From BAIKAL-G1 sp943369525 (GTDB lineage Bacteria > Cyanobacteriota > Cyanobacteriia > PCC-6307 > Cyanobiaceae), in NCBI GenBank assembly GCA_943369525.1, contig CALRNL020000001.1:372001-436000 (forward strand): DNA of 64,000 bases, read 5' to 3'. The notes beneath the pieces were generated by a model, which made no database searches, was not told where the DNA came from, and saw nothing but the letters and a program-made list of their open reading frames with translations. Below are positions 35,870 through 46,100 of the stretch, in pieces; position 1 is the stretch's first letter, and each line of letters starts with the position of its first letter. The translations under genes were made by a program, and so were the position numbers.

Positions 35870-37798
35870 TTAGGGGGGGCCGACCATGGGCTCCAGCCCC
35901 AACCGGGCCTGGTCGAGGTGAAGCGCCAGGGTGACCACCCGATGGTCCGGCCCGGCCGGGCCCCAGGGGATGGCGCCCGTGCCGGGGTTAACGGCGATCT
36001 GGGGCCAGGCAGCGGCCCCGATCGACAGGCGCAGGCGCTCCCCCGGCTGCAGGGTCACCAGCAGGGGCTGGAGGCTGAGGCGGCGCCGACCCAGGAGCAG
36101 GCAGGAGTCCCCCAACCAGCGCCCCACACCGGTGCTGAGCTGGAGCACGCGGCCATCGGCCTTGAGCAGGGAGAGGGCCCCGCAGAGGTCAAAGCCCGGC
36201 TGGTCGGCCCTGGCCTCCAGCTCGACCACGGGCCGTCCCACCAGTTCGAGGGGTGCATCAACCTGCGGGCTGGTGAAGCAGGCCACGTCGCTGCGTTGGT
36301 CCAGGTCGCCCCGCTCCACCGGGCCCGCATCGAGGCCCAGGTGGCCGCCCCGGCCCGGCAGGGGACGCCAGGGATCGTGAACCAGCAGCACCGGCGCGGG
36401 GGCGGGAACGGAGCCAGCCCCGGATTCGGCCAGGGGCAGCAGGCGGCCCTCCTGGCCATCGATGGCGGCCAGGCCCTGGCTCTGCAGCCGCCAGACCTGG
36501 CCGCTGCCAATCCGGGGCGAACGGGCCAGCCAGAGCCCGGTTGCCAGGTCGGCCATCAGCACGCTGGGCTGGCGGCCGGGCTGGCCCGCCGCCCGATCCG
36601 CTGGGTCCTGGAGCGGCGCGGGAATGACCTGGCCACCGGATTGCAATCCTTGCGCTTGGGCCTGGATCGGGCCTGCGGCCTGCCTCAAGCGGCGCTTCAG
36701 CTTCCGCCATTGGCTTTTGACCTGGGCCCAGGGGCGCTGGTCCTGGGCTGGCCCTAGGCGCCCAAGGGGGCCTGGGCTGGGGGATGGGCTGGGACCCGGG
36801 GATTCGGTTTCGGCTGGCACCGTATCCGGAGCCGGGGGATGGAGGTGGCGATCAAAGAAGGCCAACTGCAGCCGATCGAGGCCCCTGCCCCAGTTGAGGT
36901 GGGTAAAGGGGCCAATCCGCAGCAGGGGCTGGCCCCCGGCCGCTTCGGCCTGGCGCCAGAGGTCGAGGACCCCATTGAGGTAGGGGTCGTGCCAGCCGCC
37001 GATCAGCAGCAGGGGCTGGCGCAACAGCGCGGGGGGCGGCTGGTGGCAGGTCCAACCGGCGCCGCTGGCGGGGTCGCGCCGCAGCCAGGCCAGGCCCATG
37101 GAGGTTGGGTCGTGGCGCTCGAGTAGGGCCGGCCCCTCGCCTAGGAAACGGCCGGTTTCGAGGCTGGCGCGGATCTCCTGCCAGGCCCCATAATCCTGGC
37201 GGCGGCGGCAGCCCAGGGCCGCCAGCTGCAGGGCCCAGGCCAGCTGCAGGGCCCACCAATGGGCGCCGCCCTCGGTGGCCCAATGCAACCGTTCATCCAG
37301 GCCGGCCATGGCTGGCGCCAGGGCATCGAAGCGGGGCCCGGCCTCCTCCAGCAGCAGCTGGGTGATGCCCTGGTAGGAAAACCCGTAGCCCCCCACCTGG
37401 CCGTTGCACCAGCCCTGGGCCCGCAGCCAGGCCAGGGTCGCCGTGCCATCGGCGGCTTCCGGGCCAAACCCGGCCGCCTCGCCTGCGGAGTCGCCCCAAC
37501 CGCGGCAGTCCTGCACCACCACGGCATAGCCGTGGCTCGCATACCAGTGGGGATGGGCATAGGTGACCGTGGAGGCGATCGCCCGGCCGTAGGGCTGGCG
37601 CATCAGCAGGGCCGGCCAGGGGCCGGGCCCGGGGGGCAACCAGATACGGCAGGCCAAGCGAACGCCGTCAGCGGCCGTCACCCAGTCGTCATGAATGGCT
37701 ACGGCGATAGGAGCCGGGGGGGCAGGGCCCGTCGAACGACCAGGGCCCCGGTCCTCTGGTGGCTTCGCGACCATCACGGCAATGCGCGCATCTGGCAT
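35870..37798 (-). CDS. CocE/NonD family hydrolase
   Basis: The protein has 642 residues. The alpha/beta-hydrolase core shows the acyl-esterase pattern: Q-D-C-R-G-W-G-D-S, nucleophile Ser141 in G-Y-G-F-S-Y-Q-G, Asp in G-G-W-H-D-P-Y, and His in G-P-F-T-H-L-N-W-G. A C-terminal jelly-roll domain (residues about 480-640) is typical of the CocE/PepX-C group. A Pro/Ser/Gly-rich insertion separates the two. Substrate unknown; family members cleave esters or X-Pro peptides. The ATG at 37798 is used. No export signal is visible. Confidence 0.85.
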   Translation of the reverse strand: MPDARIAVMVAKPPEDRGPGRSTGPAPPAPIAVAIHDDWVTAADGVRLACRIWLPPGPGPWPALLMRQPYGRAIASTVTYAHPHWYASHGYAVVVQDCRGWGDSAGEAAGFGPEAADGTATLAWLRAQGWCNGQVGGYGFSYQGITQLLLEEAGPRFDALAPAMAGLDERLHWATEGGAHWWALQLAWALQLAALGCRRRQDYGAWQEIRASLETGRFLGEGPALLERHDPTSMGLAWLRRDPASGAGWTCHQPPPALLRQPLLLIGGWHDPYLNGVLDLWRQAEAAGGQPLLRIGPFTHLNWGRGLDRLQLAFFDRHLHPPAPDTVPAETESPGPSPSPSPGPLGRLGPAQDQRPWAQVKSQWRKLKRRLRQAAGPIQAQAQGLQSGGQVIPAPLQDPADRAAGQPGRQPSVLMADLATGLWLARSPRIGSGQVWRLQSQGLAAIDGQEGRLLPLAESGAGSVPAPAPVLLVHDPWRPLPGRGGHLGLDAGPVERGDLDQRSDVACFTSPQVDAPLELVGRPVVELEARADQPGFDLCGALSLLKADGRVLQLSTGVGRWLGDSCLLLGRRRLSLQPLLVTLQPGERLRLSIGAAAWPQIAVNPGTGAIPWGPAGPDHRVVTLALHLDQARLGLEPMVGPP

Positions 37799-38180
37799 GG
37801 ATCATGGGGGCACCCGCCTGGCAATGGCGCCCCTCACCGCCCGAGGCCAGCCATCGGCTGGAGCGAGCCTTGATTTGACCCGGCCTGCTGGCCCGGATTA
37901 GGCCAGCGATCGAACCCAAGGCCCCCCTGCGGGCTTGGCTTGACCCATCGGTTTGCCCCCTAGTCAACGCTGATTGGCATTGGACTAGGAGACCCATGGC
38001 AGCCCATCTTTTGGGGGACTGGAGCCGGGCCGTCAGCGCCAACGCCCAAGCAAATGGTGAGGAATGGCATCCCTTAACGTTGCCCCCATGCCAGATTCCA
38101 CCTCCTTTTCAAGTGGGCATGGGAAGGGCGAGGGCCTGGGGAAGCAAGATGAGACTCAGTCCCAATCAGCGAGTGATTGA
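37799..38180. other. Intergenic region between the CocE-type gene and the phosphatase fusion
   Basis: About 380 bp hold no convincing gene. The short frames on the plus strand lack homology or codon bias. GC falls from the left to the right across this stretch, marking the entry into the lower-GC phosphatase gene. No integrase, IS end or tRNA is present. Confidence 0.55.
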
Positions 38181-39440
38181 TCAGTTAATCACCTGTGGCA
38201 AAAACTGTTGTTTGACAGCTTGGATTGTTTGCAATTCAGCCCGAATCCCAGGCAACAATTTAAAACGTCGCCACTGATCGCTAGCGATAATTTGTTGGGC
38301 TGCGGCTTCACCAAGGCGCTGGCCGGCCTCCACATCGCTTGGATAATGGACGCCACAAAGGGTTCGACTGCTCCCACCCGTTAGGCCAACGGCAAGCAGG
38401 CGTTCCCGTCGTTCCGGCACTAAATCAGCCAGCAATTCGGCGGCAGCGCGGTAAAAGGCAGAATGGCCAGAGGGAAATGACCATCCCGATTCCTTCGGTA
38501 AGCAGGGGTGAAGACGGGGATCCGCGAGATAGGGACGGGGGCGCCTGACTGTCTCTTTGATGCTGTCTTTTGCGCCATCAACCAAGGCCAGAAAGGGAGC
38601 AAGACCTCGCAGCAATTGCGGTGTTATTTTGGCCATATCAACGCCTAGGGCAAGGTCAAAATTGGTCAAGTTGCGATCGAGCAATAGCCAACTATTGGCA
38701 ATAAGCTGGGGGCTGCGATGGCGTTGCAACCATTCAAGGATGGCCACATCTGCAGCAGCCTTGGCCTCTCCAGGCTGGGGCGGTTGACCCGTTGTTGCCC
38801 GGAGGCTAGGTAAATCAAGCTGAAGGCCGGCTCCAGGAGCCTCGATTGCCGTAACTCCGCTTTGAGTCTGAAGGTGTTGGCTACAAGGTCGCTTGAATAA
38901 TTCCTTTTGGCTTAACAGCTTGACCTGGGGAGGGGCCCCTGCTGAAGGCCAGCTAAGGACAACCAATTGATCATAGTCGTCGTACCCAATCGGCGCCATC
39001 GCTCCCCAACCCAACCCCTTGGCCAAGTCGGGCAATCTTCGGTGCTCCCAAATAAAAACAACTCTGGCCCCATCATAGGACTTTGCCCGCAGGACCTGCT
39101 GGCCCACAGCCAGTGAATTAGCCTGGGAGCCCGCCATCATGGCAATACTGACTCCGCTTGCCACCGCCAACGGCACCGCCGTTTGATAACTGCGGGCATT
39201 CTTGGAAGTGGCGAGATCGAACTCATAAACGCCGATGCGGGTGGGCGCCCCAAAGCAGGATGGAATGCTTTGACCTAGGCGAATTGAGCGCTCAAAACCT
39301 TTGGGAGACAAATTGTAATCGCCTCGCCCAGTATCCTTATCGGCATGACGCAACAAAATCACTTGCTCTGGAATGGCCAAGGCCGGCGACACCAGAGTCG
39401 AGACCGCAAGCACCAGCAGGGGAAGCGTGGGGCGCATCAT
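38181..39440 (-). CDS. Exported fusion of a histidine phosphatase-like domain and a PAP2 (class A acid) phosphatase
   Basis: The protein has 419 residues. A signal peptide spans residues 1-22 (S-P-A-L-A). Residues about 25-180 form a histidine-phosphatase-like domain with L-L-R-H-A-D-K (His32), Arg83 in N-A-R-S-Y-Q-T-A and His133 in W-E-H. Residues about 200-419 are PAP2: K-E-T-V-R-R-P-R-P (Lys295), F-P-S-G-H-S (His326) and S-S-R-T-L-C-G-V-H-Y-P-S-D (His365). Both active sites look complete. I do not know this domain pairing as a described architecture. The gene has about 50% GC, well below its flanks, which suggests acquisition or a different selection history. It could provide phosphate from periplasmic esters, an inference. 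Confidence 0.8.
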   Translation of the reverse strand: MMRPTLPLLVLAVSTLVSPALAIPEQVILLRHADKDTGRGDYNLSPKGFERSIRLGQSIPSCFGAPTRIGVYEFDLATSKNARSYQTAVPLAVASGVSIAMMAGSQANSLAVGQQVLRAKSYDGARVVFIWEHRRLPDLAKGLGWGAMAPIGYDDYDQLVVLSWPSAGAPPQVKLLSQKELFKRPCSQHLQTQSGVTAIEAPGAGLQLDLPSLRATTGQPPQPGEAKAAADVAILEWLQRHRSPQLIANSWLLLDRNLTNFDLALGVDMAKITPQLLRGLAPFLALVDGAKDSIKETVRRPRPYLADPRLHPCLPKESGWSFPSGHSAFYRAAAELLADLVPERRERLLAVGLTGGSSRTLCGVHYPSDVEAGQRLGEAAAQQIIASDQWRRFKLLPGIRAELQTIQAVKQQFLPQVIN

Positions 39441-40081
39441 TTTCTCGTTTAGATCAGGCTTAGCCCTAGGTGAGCAGGGGACGCTGGGGAGAACCAGCCC
39501 AAATGTTTGAGTTGGAAGACTAAGGTCTTGCGTGCTGCAACAACCCACCCAACCCTAGCCCAATAGCCTATCCATGGCTCCGGCAGCGGCCCAGGGCCGC
39601 TGCCGGAGGGACTGGGCTCCATGGTCCCATCGCTTTCGATCCCTTGCCTGGACGATCGACGCCATGCAGTTGCCCAGGGATAGCCACGCTGGCAAACCCA
39701 CCCTCACAACAATGACAGCCATTCCCTAGCCATGCAACGTTCAATTGAAGACAAGGAGCACTTAACCCACCCACAACCAAACTAAGTGCAGCCAGCCCGG
39801 AATCCCTGGGCAAACTGTCCAACGACAAGCGGCTTGGGGCAGAACCGCCAATCCCCCTCCCAACCATGGCCAACCCTGGGACTTGTTCATCATCAGGCCG
39901 GTTGCCTTAGCCCTTGAGCTTGCCCCCAAAGGAAAATGCCCTTGATCGGGGCCCCAAGCCCAATGCTGGGACGGGAGCCATCCCAGCCCCTGGAACCCGG
40001 GGCACGTCGCCCCATGGGCCAGGCCCCAAATCCACTCGAGATCCCTAGGCAAGACCCTAGGCCGCCCAATCCCTTGGCCTC
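39441..40081. other. Long intergenic region between the phosphatase fusion and the antiporter
   Basis: About 640 bp of mixed composition, A/T-richer at the left. Several short open frames exist but none has a plausible start, domain or native codon bias. The region contains the presumed promoter of the phosphatase gene. No terminator with a T-run and no mobile-element signature was seen. Confidence 0.55.
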
Positions 40082-40153
40082 GATCAATGCATTCCCCTTG
40101 ATCAAGGATTTCCCAATGGTCAAGGATTTGCCCATGGTCAATGACTGTCCCCG
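40082..40153. repeat. Four-unit tandem array with an 18-bp period at the antiporter stop
   Basis: Units start at 40082, 40100, 40118 and 40136. The two middle copies (GATCAAGGATTTCCCAAT and GGTCAAGGATTTGCCCAT) are most alike. The stop codon of the antiporter gene (40138-40140, minus strand) lies in the fourth unit, so the array extends from the gene end into the intergenic region. On the minus strand the open frame beyond the stop would be K-S-L-T repeats. Confidence 0.85.
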
Positions 40154-41397
40154 GCTGGTTGGCCGGAAGCCGCTGCCGGCACCAATTCGAGGCGACCAGC
40201 TAGGGGCACAAGGGCGAAGCCCTGCAATAACAGCCCGAGCAGCACCACCCCAAGGGCTAACGCCGGCATGAACTGACCCCAATGGGCTGCCATGGATCCA
40301 TGGGCTGCGGCCTGAATGGCTAGGGCGATGGGCACGGCCCCCCGCAAACCGCACAGGCCCACAAACACCCGTTCCGACCAGGTGAAGGCGCCCGTGAGTA
40401 GGGGGACTACTGCCACCAGCCGCACCAGTTGCATCAAGACGAACAGAAGCAGGATCCAGGGCAGCATGCGCAGCACCGAGGTCGGATCGACCACCAAACC
40501 CATGCAAAGGAAGAGCAGCAGCTCAGCCAGCTTTAGGTAGCCCGCATAGCCCTTATCCAGCCGTTTGCCATCCACTCCGGGGCTATTTCCGATCACCAAG
40601 CCCGCCACATAGGCCGCCAGCAAACCGCTTCCCCCCAGCAAGGTGGTGCCTCCCAGTAATAAAAAGAGCATCGCCAAACTTAAAACTGCCTGATTGGACT
40701 GCCCCCAGGAGCGCCCCCCAGACGCAACCATGGGGGCGGCCAAACTGCCTCCCATCAAGCCGATCAGGCCCCCCAGGAGAAATTGACGCACCACCGCACT
40801 CAACAGCGCGGCCCCATCGGTGCTCGCCCCATCGCCGATGGCCAGAGCAAGACCCGCTAGCACCACAGCCATGGGGTCATTGAAGGCCGATTCGCATTCA
40901 ATTAAATCGAGCAAGCGCTGGGGCAACTGGGCCGCCAGGGGCCGCAACACCGCCATCACTGCTGAGGCGTCCGTGCTGCACACCATGGCGCCAATGAACA
41001 GGGCCGGCGCCAGGCCATGGGGGAGCTGGCTCGGCATCAGCAGCTGCAACCCCAGCACCGCAACCGTCAGCAGCAAGGCCGTGACCAAGGAGCCCACGGT
41101 GGCCAGGCGCAGACCTGGTTGCACCACGGCACGCAGGGCCTGCCAGTTGGTGCTGAGTCCTTGCTGGAACAAAACCACCGCGACGGCCACCTGGGCCAGT
41201 TCATCGGCGCGGTGGAGACTGAGCAACGGCGGTGGCGATCCTGGCAGGGTCGAAAGGTTGTTATCGGTGAGCAGCCCTAAAAGCAGAACCAGCAATACCC
41301 CAGGAATTCGCAATCTTCCGGCCAACCGATCAAGGAAGGACGAGGCAATGAGGAGGCCGCCAAACACCACTAGATAGACAGCCAGGGGCGAAGTCAC
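40138..41397 (-). CDS. Cation/proton antiporter (NhaP2/CvrA-like)
   Basis: The protein has 419 residues and about 12 membrane helices. The ion-binding motifs are C-S-T-D-A-S-A-V and C-E-S-A-F-N-D-P, with G-L-R-G-A-V-P-I-A-L near the C-terminus. It exchanges K+ or Na+ for H+ in the inner membrane; the ion is not readable. It is a second CPA1-type antiporter in the window and differs from the one at 16526 in sequence and base composition. The ATG at 41397 is used. Its stop falls in an 18-bp tandem array. Confidence 0.85.
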   Translation of the reverse strand: MTSPLAVYLVVFGGLLIASSFLDRLAGRLRIPGVLLVLLLGLLTDNNLSTLPGSPPPLLSLHRADELAQVAVAVVLFQQGLSTNWQALRAVVQPGLRLATVGSLVTALLLTVAVLGLQLLMPSQLPHGLAPALFIGAMVCSTDASAVMAVLRPLAAQLPQRLLDLIECESAFNDPMAVVLAGLALAIGDGASTDGAALLSAVVRQFLLGGLIGLMGGSLAAPMVASGGRSWGQSNQAVLSLAMLFLLLGGTTLLGGSGLLAAYVAGLVIGNSPGVDGKRLDKGYAGYLKLAELLLFLCMGLVVDPTSVLRMLPWILLLFVLMQLVRLVAVVPLLTGAFTWSERVFVGLCGLRGAVPIALAIQAAAHGSMAAHWGQFMPALALGVVLLGLLLQGFALVPLAGRLELVPAAASGQPAGDSH

Positions 41398-41742
41398 GCT
41401 CAGCAGGCACCGATTGCAACCAAGTTTGCCAGCCCCTCAGCCGCCCAGGGACCTGGGCAAGCGGATCTGGAGCGGTCCCATCTTGGCCGATTCAGGCAAG
41501 CCATGGACAAGCCTGGCGAGCCAATGGGCTGGCCAACCATGCAGGAATCATCCCCATAGCAGGGGAGATTGCAATCGGTTCAGCCATAACTTGACCCCAC
41601 CCCAATCCCGCCAGATCGCCCAATCACCGAAGATCTTTATTCGGCCGCCAATGACAGGCCTGCCGAGGGTGAATCAGCCGTTGTGCAGGCCAACGCCTCT
41701 ACAACATTCTTACGCAACCGGCTGGGCCCCTGATCGCCCAGG
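41398..41742. other. Intergenic region between the antiporter and a membrane-anchored protein
   Basis: About 345 bp. Small open frames on both strands are not convincing. The centre is A/T-richer (41580-41720). It would hold the antiporter promoter on one side and the end of the next minus-strand gene on the other. Confidence 0.5.
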
Positions 41743-42189
41743 TCAACGCACGTCAGGGCAATGCAGACCCACCACGTAGGTGGTGAGAATCTCGGCGTCT
41801 GTGGCGTTGAGGCCCTGCATTTCGGCAATACGGTTCACCGCCTGGGGGCTGGTGGAGGTGATGCCCTGGGCATTGAGGCTGCGCAATTGGGCGCAAATCT
41901 CCCCAGCAGCCTTGGGGTTCTGCTTGACCCGATCGAGGAGGGCCGAACCGGCCTGGACCGGCGACTGGTGGACCAGCAGCAGGCCGACTGCCAGGACCCA
42001 AGCCCCCCCCAGGCCCAGGGCTGGTCGGAGCCGGGGTGCAAGGCCGAGTTCGGGCCTAGGGCCTTGGTGCTGCAAAGCGGCGAGCTGCTGCCAGGGGGCT
42101 AGCCACGGCCAGCGGGGTAGGCGCGGGCCAGGACCTCCGGCGGGGTTGGCAGGGATCGCCAGGGCTTTCGGTAACGGGAGGAGGGCCAT
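41743..42189 (-). CDS. Membrane-anchored hypothetical protein
   Basis: The protein has 148 residues. A single hydrophobic segment (residues about 60-80, A-W-V-L-A-V-G-L-L-L-V) follows a Pro-rich cytoplasmic N-terminus. The C-terminal 60 residues form a small soluble domain with two cysteines (E-I-C-A-Q-L and L-H-C-P-D) and likely sit outside the membrane. The ATG at 42189 is chosen because a GGAGG lies a few bases upstream; an ATG further up (42213) is possible. It follows the DUF4332 gene by 63 bp on the same strand. Confidence 0.65.
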   Translation of the reverse strand: MALLPLPKALAIPANPAGGPGPRLPRWPWLAPWQQLAALQHQGPRPELGLAPRLRPALGLGGAWVLAVGLLLVHQSPVQAGSALLDRVKQNPKAAGEICAQLRSLNAQGITSTSPQAVNRIAEMQGLNATDAEILTTYVVGLHCPDVR

Positions 42190-42252
42190 GGGAACCTCCG
42201 ATGGTTTCCCCATTTTCAGTTCCGGCACGGCAAGGTCTGGGCCGGTACGGGG

Positions 42253-42645
42253 TCAGTTCGACGGGCGGGTGGCGGCTTGGCGGGCCTGGCGGATCCAGCG
42301 GTGCAGGGTCACCCCATCCACCCGGGGCGGTGCCATCCCCGTGAGCGAGCGCTCGAGCCGGCCCAGTTGCACCAGCAACTGGTGGTGGGACGCCTCGGCC
42401 AGGCCCTGGGTGCTGGCGATGCCGGCATAGAGCAACAGGGCCGCCTCCTCCGGCTCCAGCCCCACCTGCACCACCAGCCGCGCCTGGCCGCGCAACTTGA
42501 TCAACCGTTGTTCGGAGGCCCGGCCGCTGCTGGCCAAACGGCGCAGGTCGCCATCGGTGAGGGCCGCCAGCGCAGGCCAGGCGTCGATGGCGGCGGCCTG
42601 GAGCACGGCCGCTTCTGCCTTGAAATGGCTAGCCAGGCGCAACAT
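42253..42645 (-). CDS. DUF4332-like protein (helix-hairpin-helix type)
   Basis: The protein has 130 residues. The sequence reads as consecutive short helices with hairpin turns: A-L-T-D-G-D-L-R-R-L, then L-L-L-Y-A-G-I-A-S-T-Q-G-L-A-E-A, reminiscent of DUF4332 proteins, which carry HhH elements similar to those of DNA-binding proteins. No enzymatic motif is visible. It lies 14 bp after the Ycf51 gene on the same strand, so the two are probably co-transcribed. Confidence 0.65.
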   Translation of the reverse strand: MLRLASHFKAEAAVLQAAAIDAWPALAALTDGDLRRLASSGRASEQRLIKLRGQARLVVQVGLEPEEAALLLYAGIASTQGLAEASHHQLLVQLGRLERSLTGMAPPRVDGVTLHRWIRQARQAATRPSN

Positions 42646-42659
42646 CTAGGGAACTCGCC

Positions 42660-43127
42660 TCACGGCAGCACCGTCACACCCTCGCCATGGAGGCCCACGG
42701 TGGCTTCGGCCAGCACCACGGGCCTGCTCAGGCCAGGCTCCACTGCATCGACCCGCCGCAGGCGCACATGCACCAGCCCATCGGGACTGGTGCGGCCGCT
42801 GCCCTTGAGGTTGAGGGCCACCTGCTCCAGGCTGGGGCGGTAGGCCTCCGGGGCCAGGTCGGCCGGGGCGGCGGCAATCACCAGGTCGGTGCCGTTGTCG
42901 AACACCACGGGTACGGAGACGGCACCGGCCACCTGGGTGCGGGGCGAGTAGCTGATCGCAAAGGCCAGGCACGAGATCGCCAGCAAACCGGTGAAGCTGG
43001 TCACCCCCACCAGGCGAAAGCGGGTTCCCCAGCCGGCCACAAAGCCCACCACGGTGGCCAGCAGCAACAGGCCGGTGGCCACCCCCAGCCAAAGGCCGGC
43101 CTTCAACAGCAGGGGATCGGCGGGCAT
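42660..43127 (-). CDS. ycf51: Ycf51 family protein (DUF2518)
   Basis: The protein has 155 residues. Two membrane helices lie at residues about 9-30 and 40-60, around the conserved G-T-R-F-R-L-V-G-V-T-S-F-T-G. A soluble domain follows (V-V-F-D-N-G-T-D-L-V-I-A-A-A-P and L-S-R-P-V-V-L-A-E). This matches the cyanobacterial/plastid Ycf51 pattern; function unknown. The ATG at 43127 is chosen. It diverges from tamB with about 65 bp between the starts. Confidence 0.8.
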   Translation of the reverse strand: MPADPLLLKAGLWLGVATGLLLLATVVGFVAGWGTRFRLVGVTSFTGLLAISCLAFAISYSPRTQVAGAVSVPVVFDNGTDLVIAAAPADLAPEAYRPSLEQVALNLKGSGRTSPDGLVHVRLRRVDAVEPGLSRPVVLAEATVGLHGEGVTVLP

Positions 43128-43192
43128 GGAGAGGGGGCTCTGGAGAAGGCCTTTATATTGCGCCAACCTCAGACGGTGACAGCCACAGGCCG

Positions 43193-46100
43193 ATGGGGTT
43201 GCCGCCGCAGGACTCAAGCCGGGCCCAGGTCCTGTCCGCCCGCAGGCGGCAGGGACCGGCCAGTTGGCGGCCCTGGGCCGGGCGGCTTGCCTTGCTAGCT
43301 GGCCTGGGGGTTGGTGCCTTCAGCCTGGCCGATCAGCTGGTTGGCAGCCTCTATGGCCACGGGCAGTGGCGCCTCGCCTATCACCTTTCTGGGGTGATGG
43401 GCCACCCGATGGAGCTCGGTGCCTACCGGGGCCTGCGGCCCTGGGGTGTCGAGGTGGGCCCGAGCCGGTTTCGCCCGGGCCTGGACAATCCCTCCACCCT
43501 GGCGGCCCAACGGGTCTTGGTCAGCCTCGCCCCCCTCGCCAGCCTGCGCGAAGGGGTGCCGGTGCTGCAGGTACGCCTCTGGGGCGCCCAGGCCCGGCTG
43601 AGGCCCAACAGCCAGGGGGCCCTCTGGCAGCTGGGGCACTTGGGCGCCGGCACCAAGCCCCCCCGGCTCGGCCTGCAGATCCACCTGGGCGATCCCGGCC
43701 AGCTGCGGCTTGAGCCGTCTGGGTTGGGGCTTCAGGTTGAGGGGCACACCGCCATCTGGCTGCAACGCCGGGACCTCGACCTGGCCCTCCAGGGGCAGCT
43801 GCTCGCTCCCGCGCCCATCCCCCCCCCGGGCAGCACCAGCCCTAGGCCGCCGAACAGCGGGGCCAAACCGGCCGGCCCCGCCAAACTGGCCCTGGTGGCC
43901 ATGGGCAACTGGCAGCGCCAGCAGTGGGCCGGCCAGCTGAACCTGCGCCAAATCCCAATCGGTCCCCTGCTGCCCCTGTTGCCGCGGCCCAGCCAATCGC
44001 TCCTGGTTGACCGGTTGAGTGGCCTGGTCAGCGGCCACCTGGGCTTCCGCAGCCAAGGGGGCGGAGATCGCTTGGCCGGCAAAGCGAATGGGAGGGCATC
44101 CGCTGGGCTGGGGTTAGCCGGGGTTCGCTGCCAAGGGGGCCTCACCCTGAGCGATCTGCGCTGGCGCCCCCCCCTGCTATCGGCGCCCCTCACAAGCGAC
44201 CAGCTGAAATTCCACTGCGACGACGGGGAGCGGGGTTTGGGTCGACCCCAGGGCTCCATCACCAAGCCAGGTCAGCGGCTCGTGCTCGCCCCCGGCGCCG
44301 TGGTCCTGGCCGGCTGGCGTGGCCAGATCCAGGGAAACCTGGCCCTGGCGGCAGTCCGCCGCGGCCAGCTCGATCTGCGCCTGGCGGCCCGGGATAGGGG
44401 GCGCCGCCAGACCCTCCAGGCCCACCTCAAGGGTCCCTGGCGCCAGCCCACGCTCAGCCTGGCCGGGAGCCTGCCCCTGCCGGGCCAGTCCGCCCCAGGC
44501 CAGCAGCCACCGGCACAAGGCACGGCGGGTCAGCGCCCAGGGGCTGCGCCGCCCCTGGCCTTTCGTGGCCGCCTGAGCCTCGATGGCCGCCGGGGCGGCT
44601 TGCGCCTTGGCCTACCCCAGCTGGAGCTCACAAGCGGGCGCAGTGAACTGGCCCTGCGGGGCCAGCTCTGGCCCCGGCTTGAGCTCAACAGCCAGCAGTT
44701 GCGCCTCGGATCGGAACTAATCCAGGCCTGGCCCGCCCTCAAGCCCGTGCTGGGGGCCTCCCCCAGGGTGGTCGGCCAGCTGCAGGCCCGAGGCACGGCG
44801 AGCCGGCCCGAGGTGGCGCTGGAGTTGGCCCAGGCCAGCAACCCCCTGCTGGGTTCGGTGCAAACCCAGCTGCGCTGGTCCGACCAGCTCTTGAAGCTGG
44901 ACAGCCTGCGGGCCCCCGGCCTCAATGCCTCGGGCAGCCTGCCGTTGCGCCTGGGGGCCGCTGGCCGGCCCGTCCTTGGCGACCTGGATCTGGACCTGGA
45001 TCTGGGCCGCTACCCCTTGGAGCGGCTCAGCCCCCTAGTGGGCGCCCGCCTGGCGGGACGACTCACGGCCAAGGGTCGGATTCGGGGCCCCCTGCAGGCC
45101 CCCAGGCCCGACCTAGCCCTGGTGATGGAGAACCCCGGCGCCGGCCCCCTGGACCTGGACGAAACCTGGGCCGGACCCTTCCGGCCCAACGGCGATTTGC
45201 ACCTGCAGGCCAGGGGCGGCGCCCCGGCCGGGACCCTGGTCGCCCGGATCGGTCGGCGCTGGCTGCCCGAGCAGGTGCGCCTCAGCCGTGGCGGCGGCCA
45301 GCTAACCCTGACCGGCAGCCCCCGCCGTTACCACTGGACGGCCCAAGCCCTGCGCCTTGATGGCCTCAGCCTGAGGCTCCAACAGGCCCAGGCTCCCCTG
45401 CCCTTGCGGGGCAGCCTCAGCGGCCAGGGCGCCCTTGATCTCCAACCCCTGGCCATGGTGGCCGATGGGGTGTTGCGCGATCCGGGCCTACCGGGCCTAA
45501 GCGGACGCCAACTTCAGGCCCGGGTCCGCTACCGGGGCGGCGAGCTCAGCCTCAAGGGCGAGTGGCTGGCCAAGCCCCAGGGCCAGGTGGCCTTCCAGCT
45601 GCGCCGCCGCCCGGATGGGGCGCTCTGGAGCCGGCTGGAGGGCCGCAGCCTGAGCTCCGACCTCCTACAAAACCTGCGCCTGGCCTGGCCCCTCTGGCAG
45701 CAGGCCAAGCCCCTCAAGGGCGGCACCGCCCCGGACCTCGGCAACCTGGCGATCGACACCCTCGGCGCCAGCCTCAGCGACCAACTGGCCGCCCTAGCCC
45801 TGGCCAAGCAACGCCTCAACAGCCTGGTGCTGCCAGGGGCCAGCAGCCGCCAGGACCTAGCCCTGGCCGACCTGCAGGCCCTGGTCGATGCCGACCTCAC
45901 CTTGAGCGGCCCCAGCCCCGCCCGCCTCACGATCGACCTGGAGACCCGGGGCCACCTCTGGCTGCGGGACCAGACCATGGACCGGGCCCTGGGCGAGGAG
46001 CCCTTCATCGCCCGGCTCCAGGGGCCGCTCCAGGAGGGCACAGGCCGCTTCAGCTTCAGCCAGCTGCCCCTGGCCCTGCTGGCCCTGGCCGGACCCTTGC

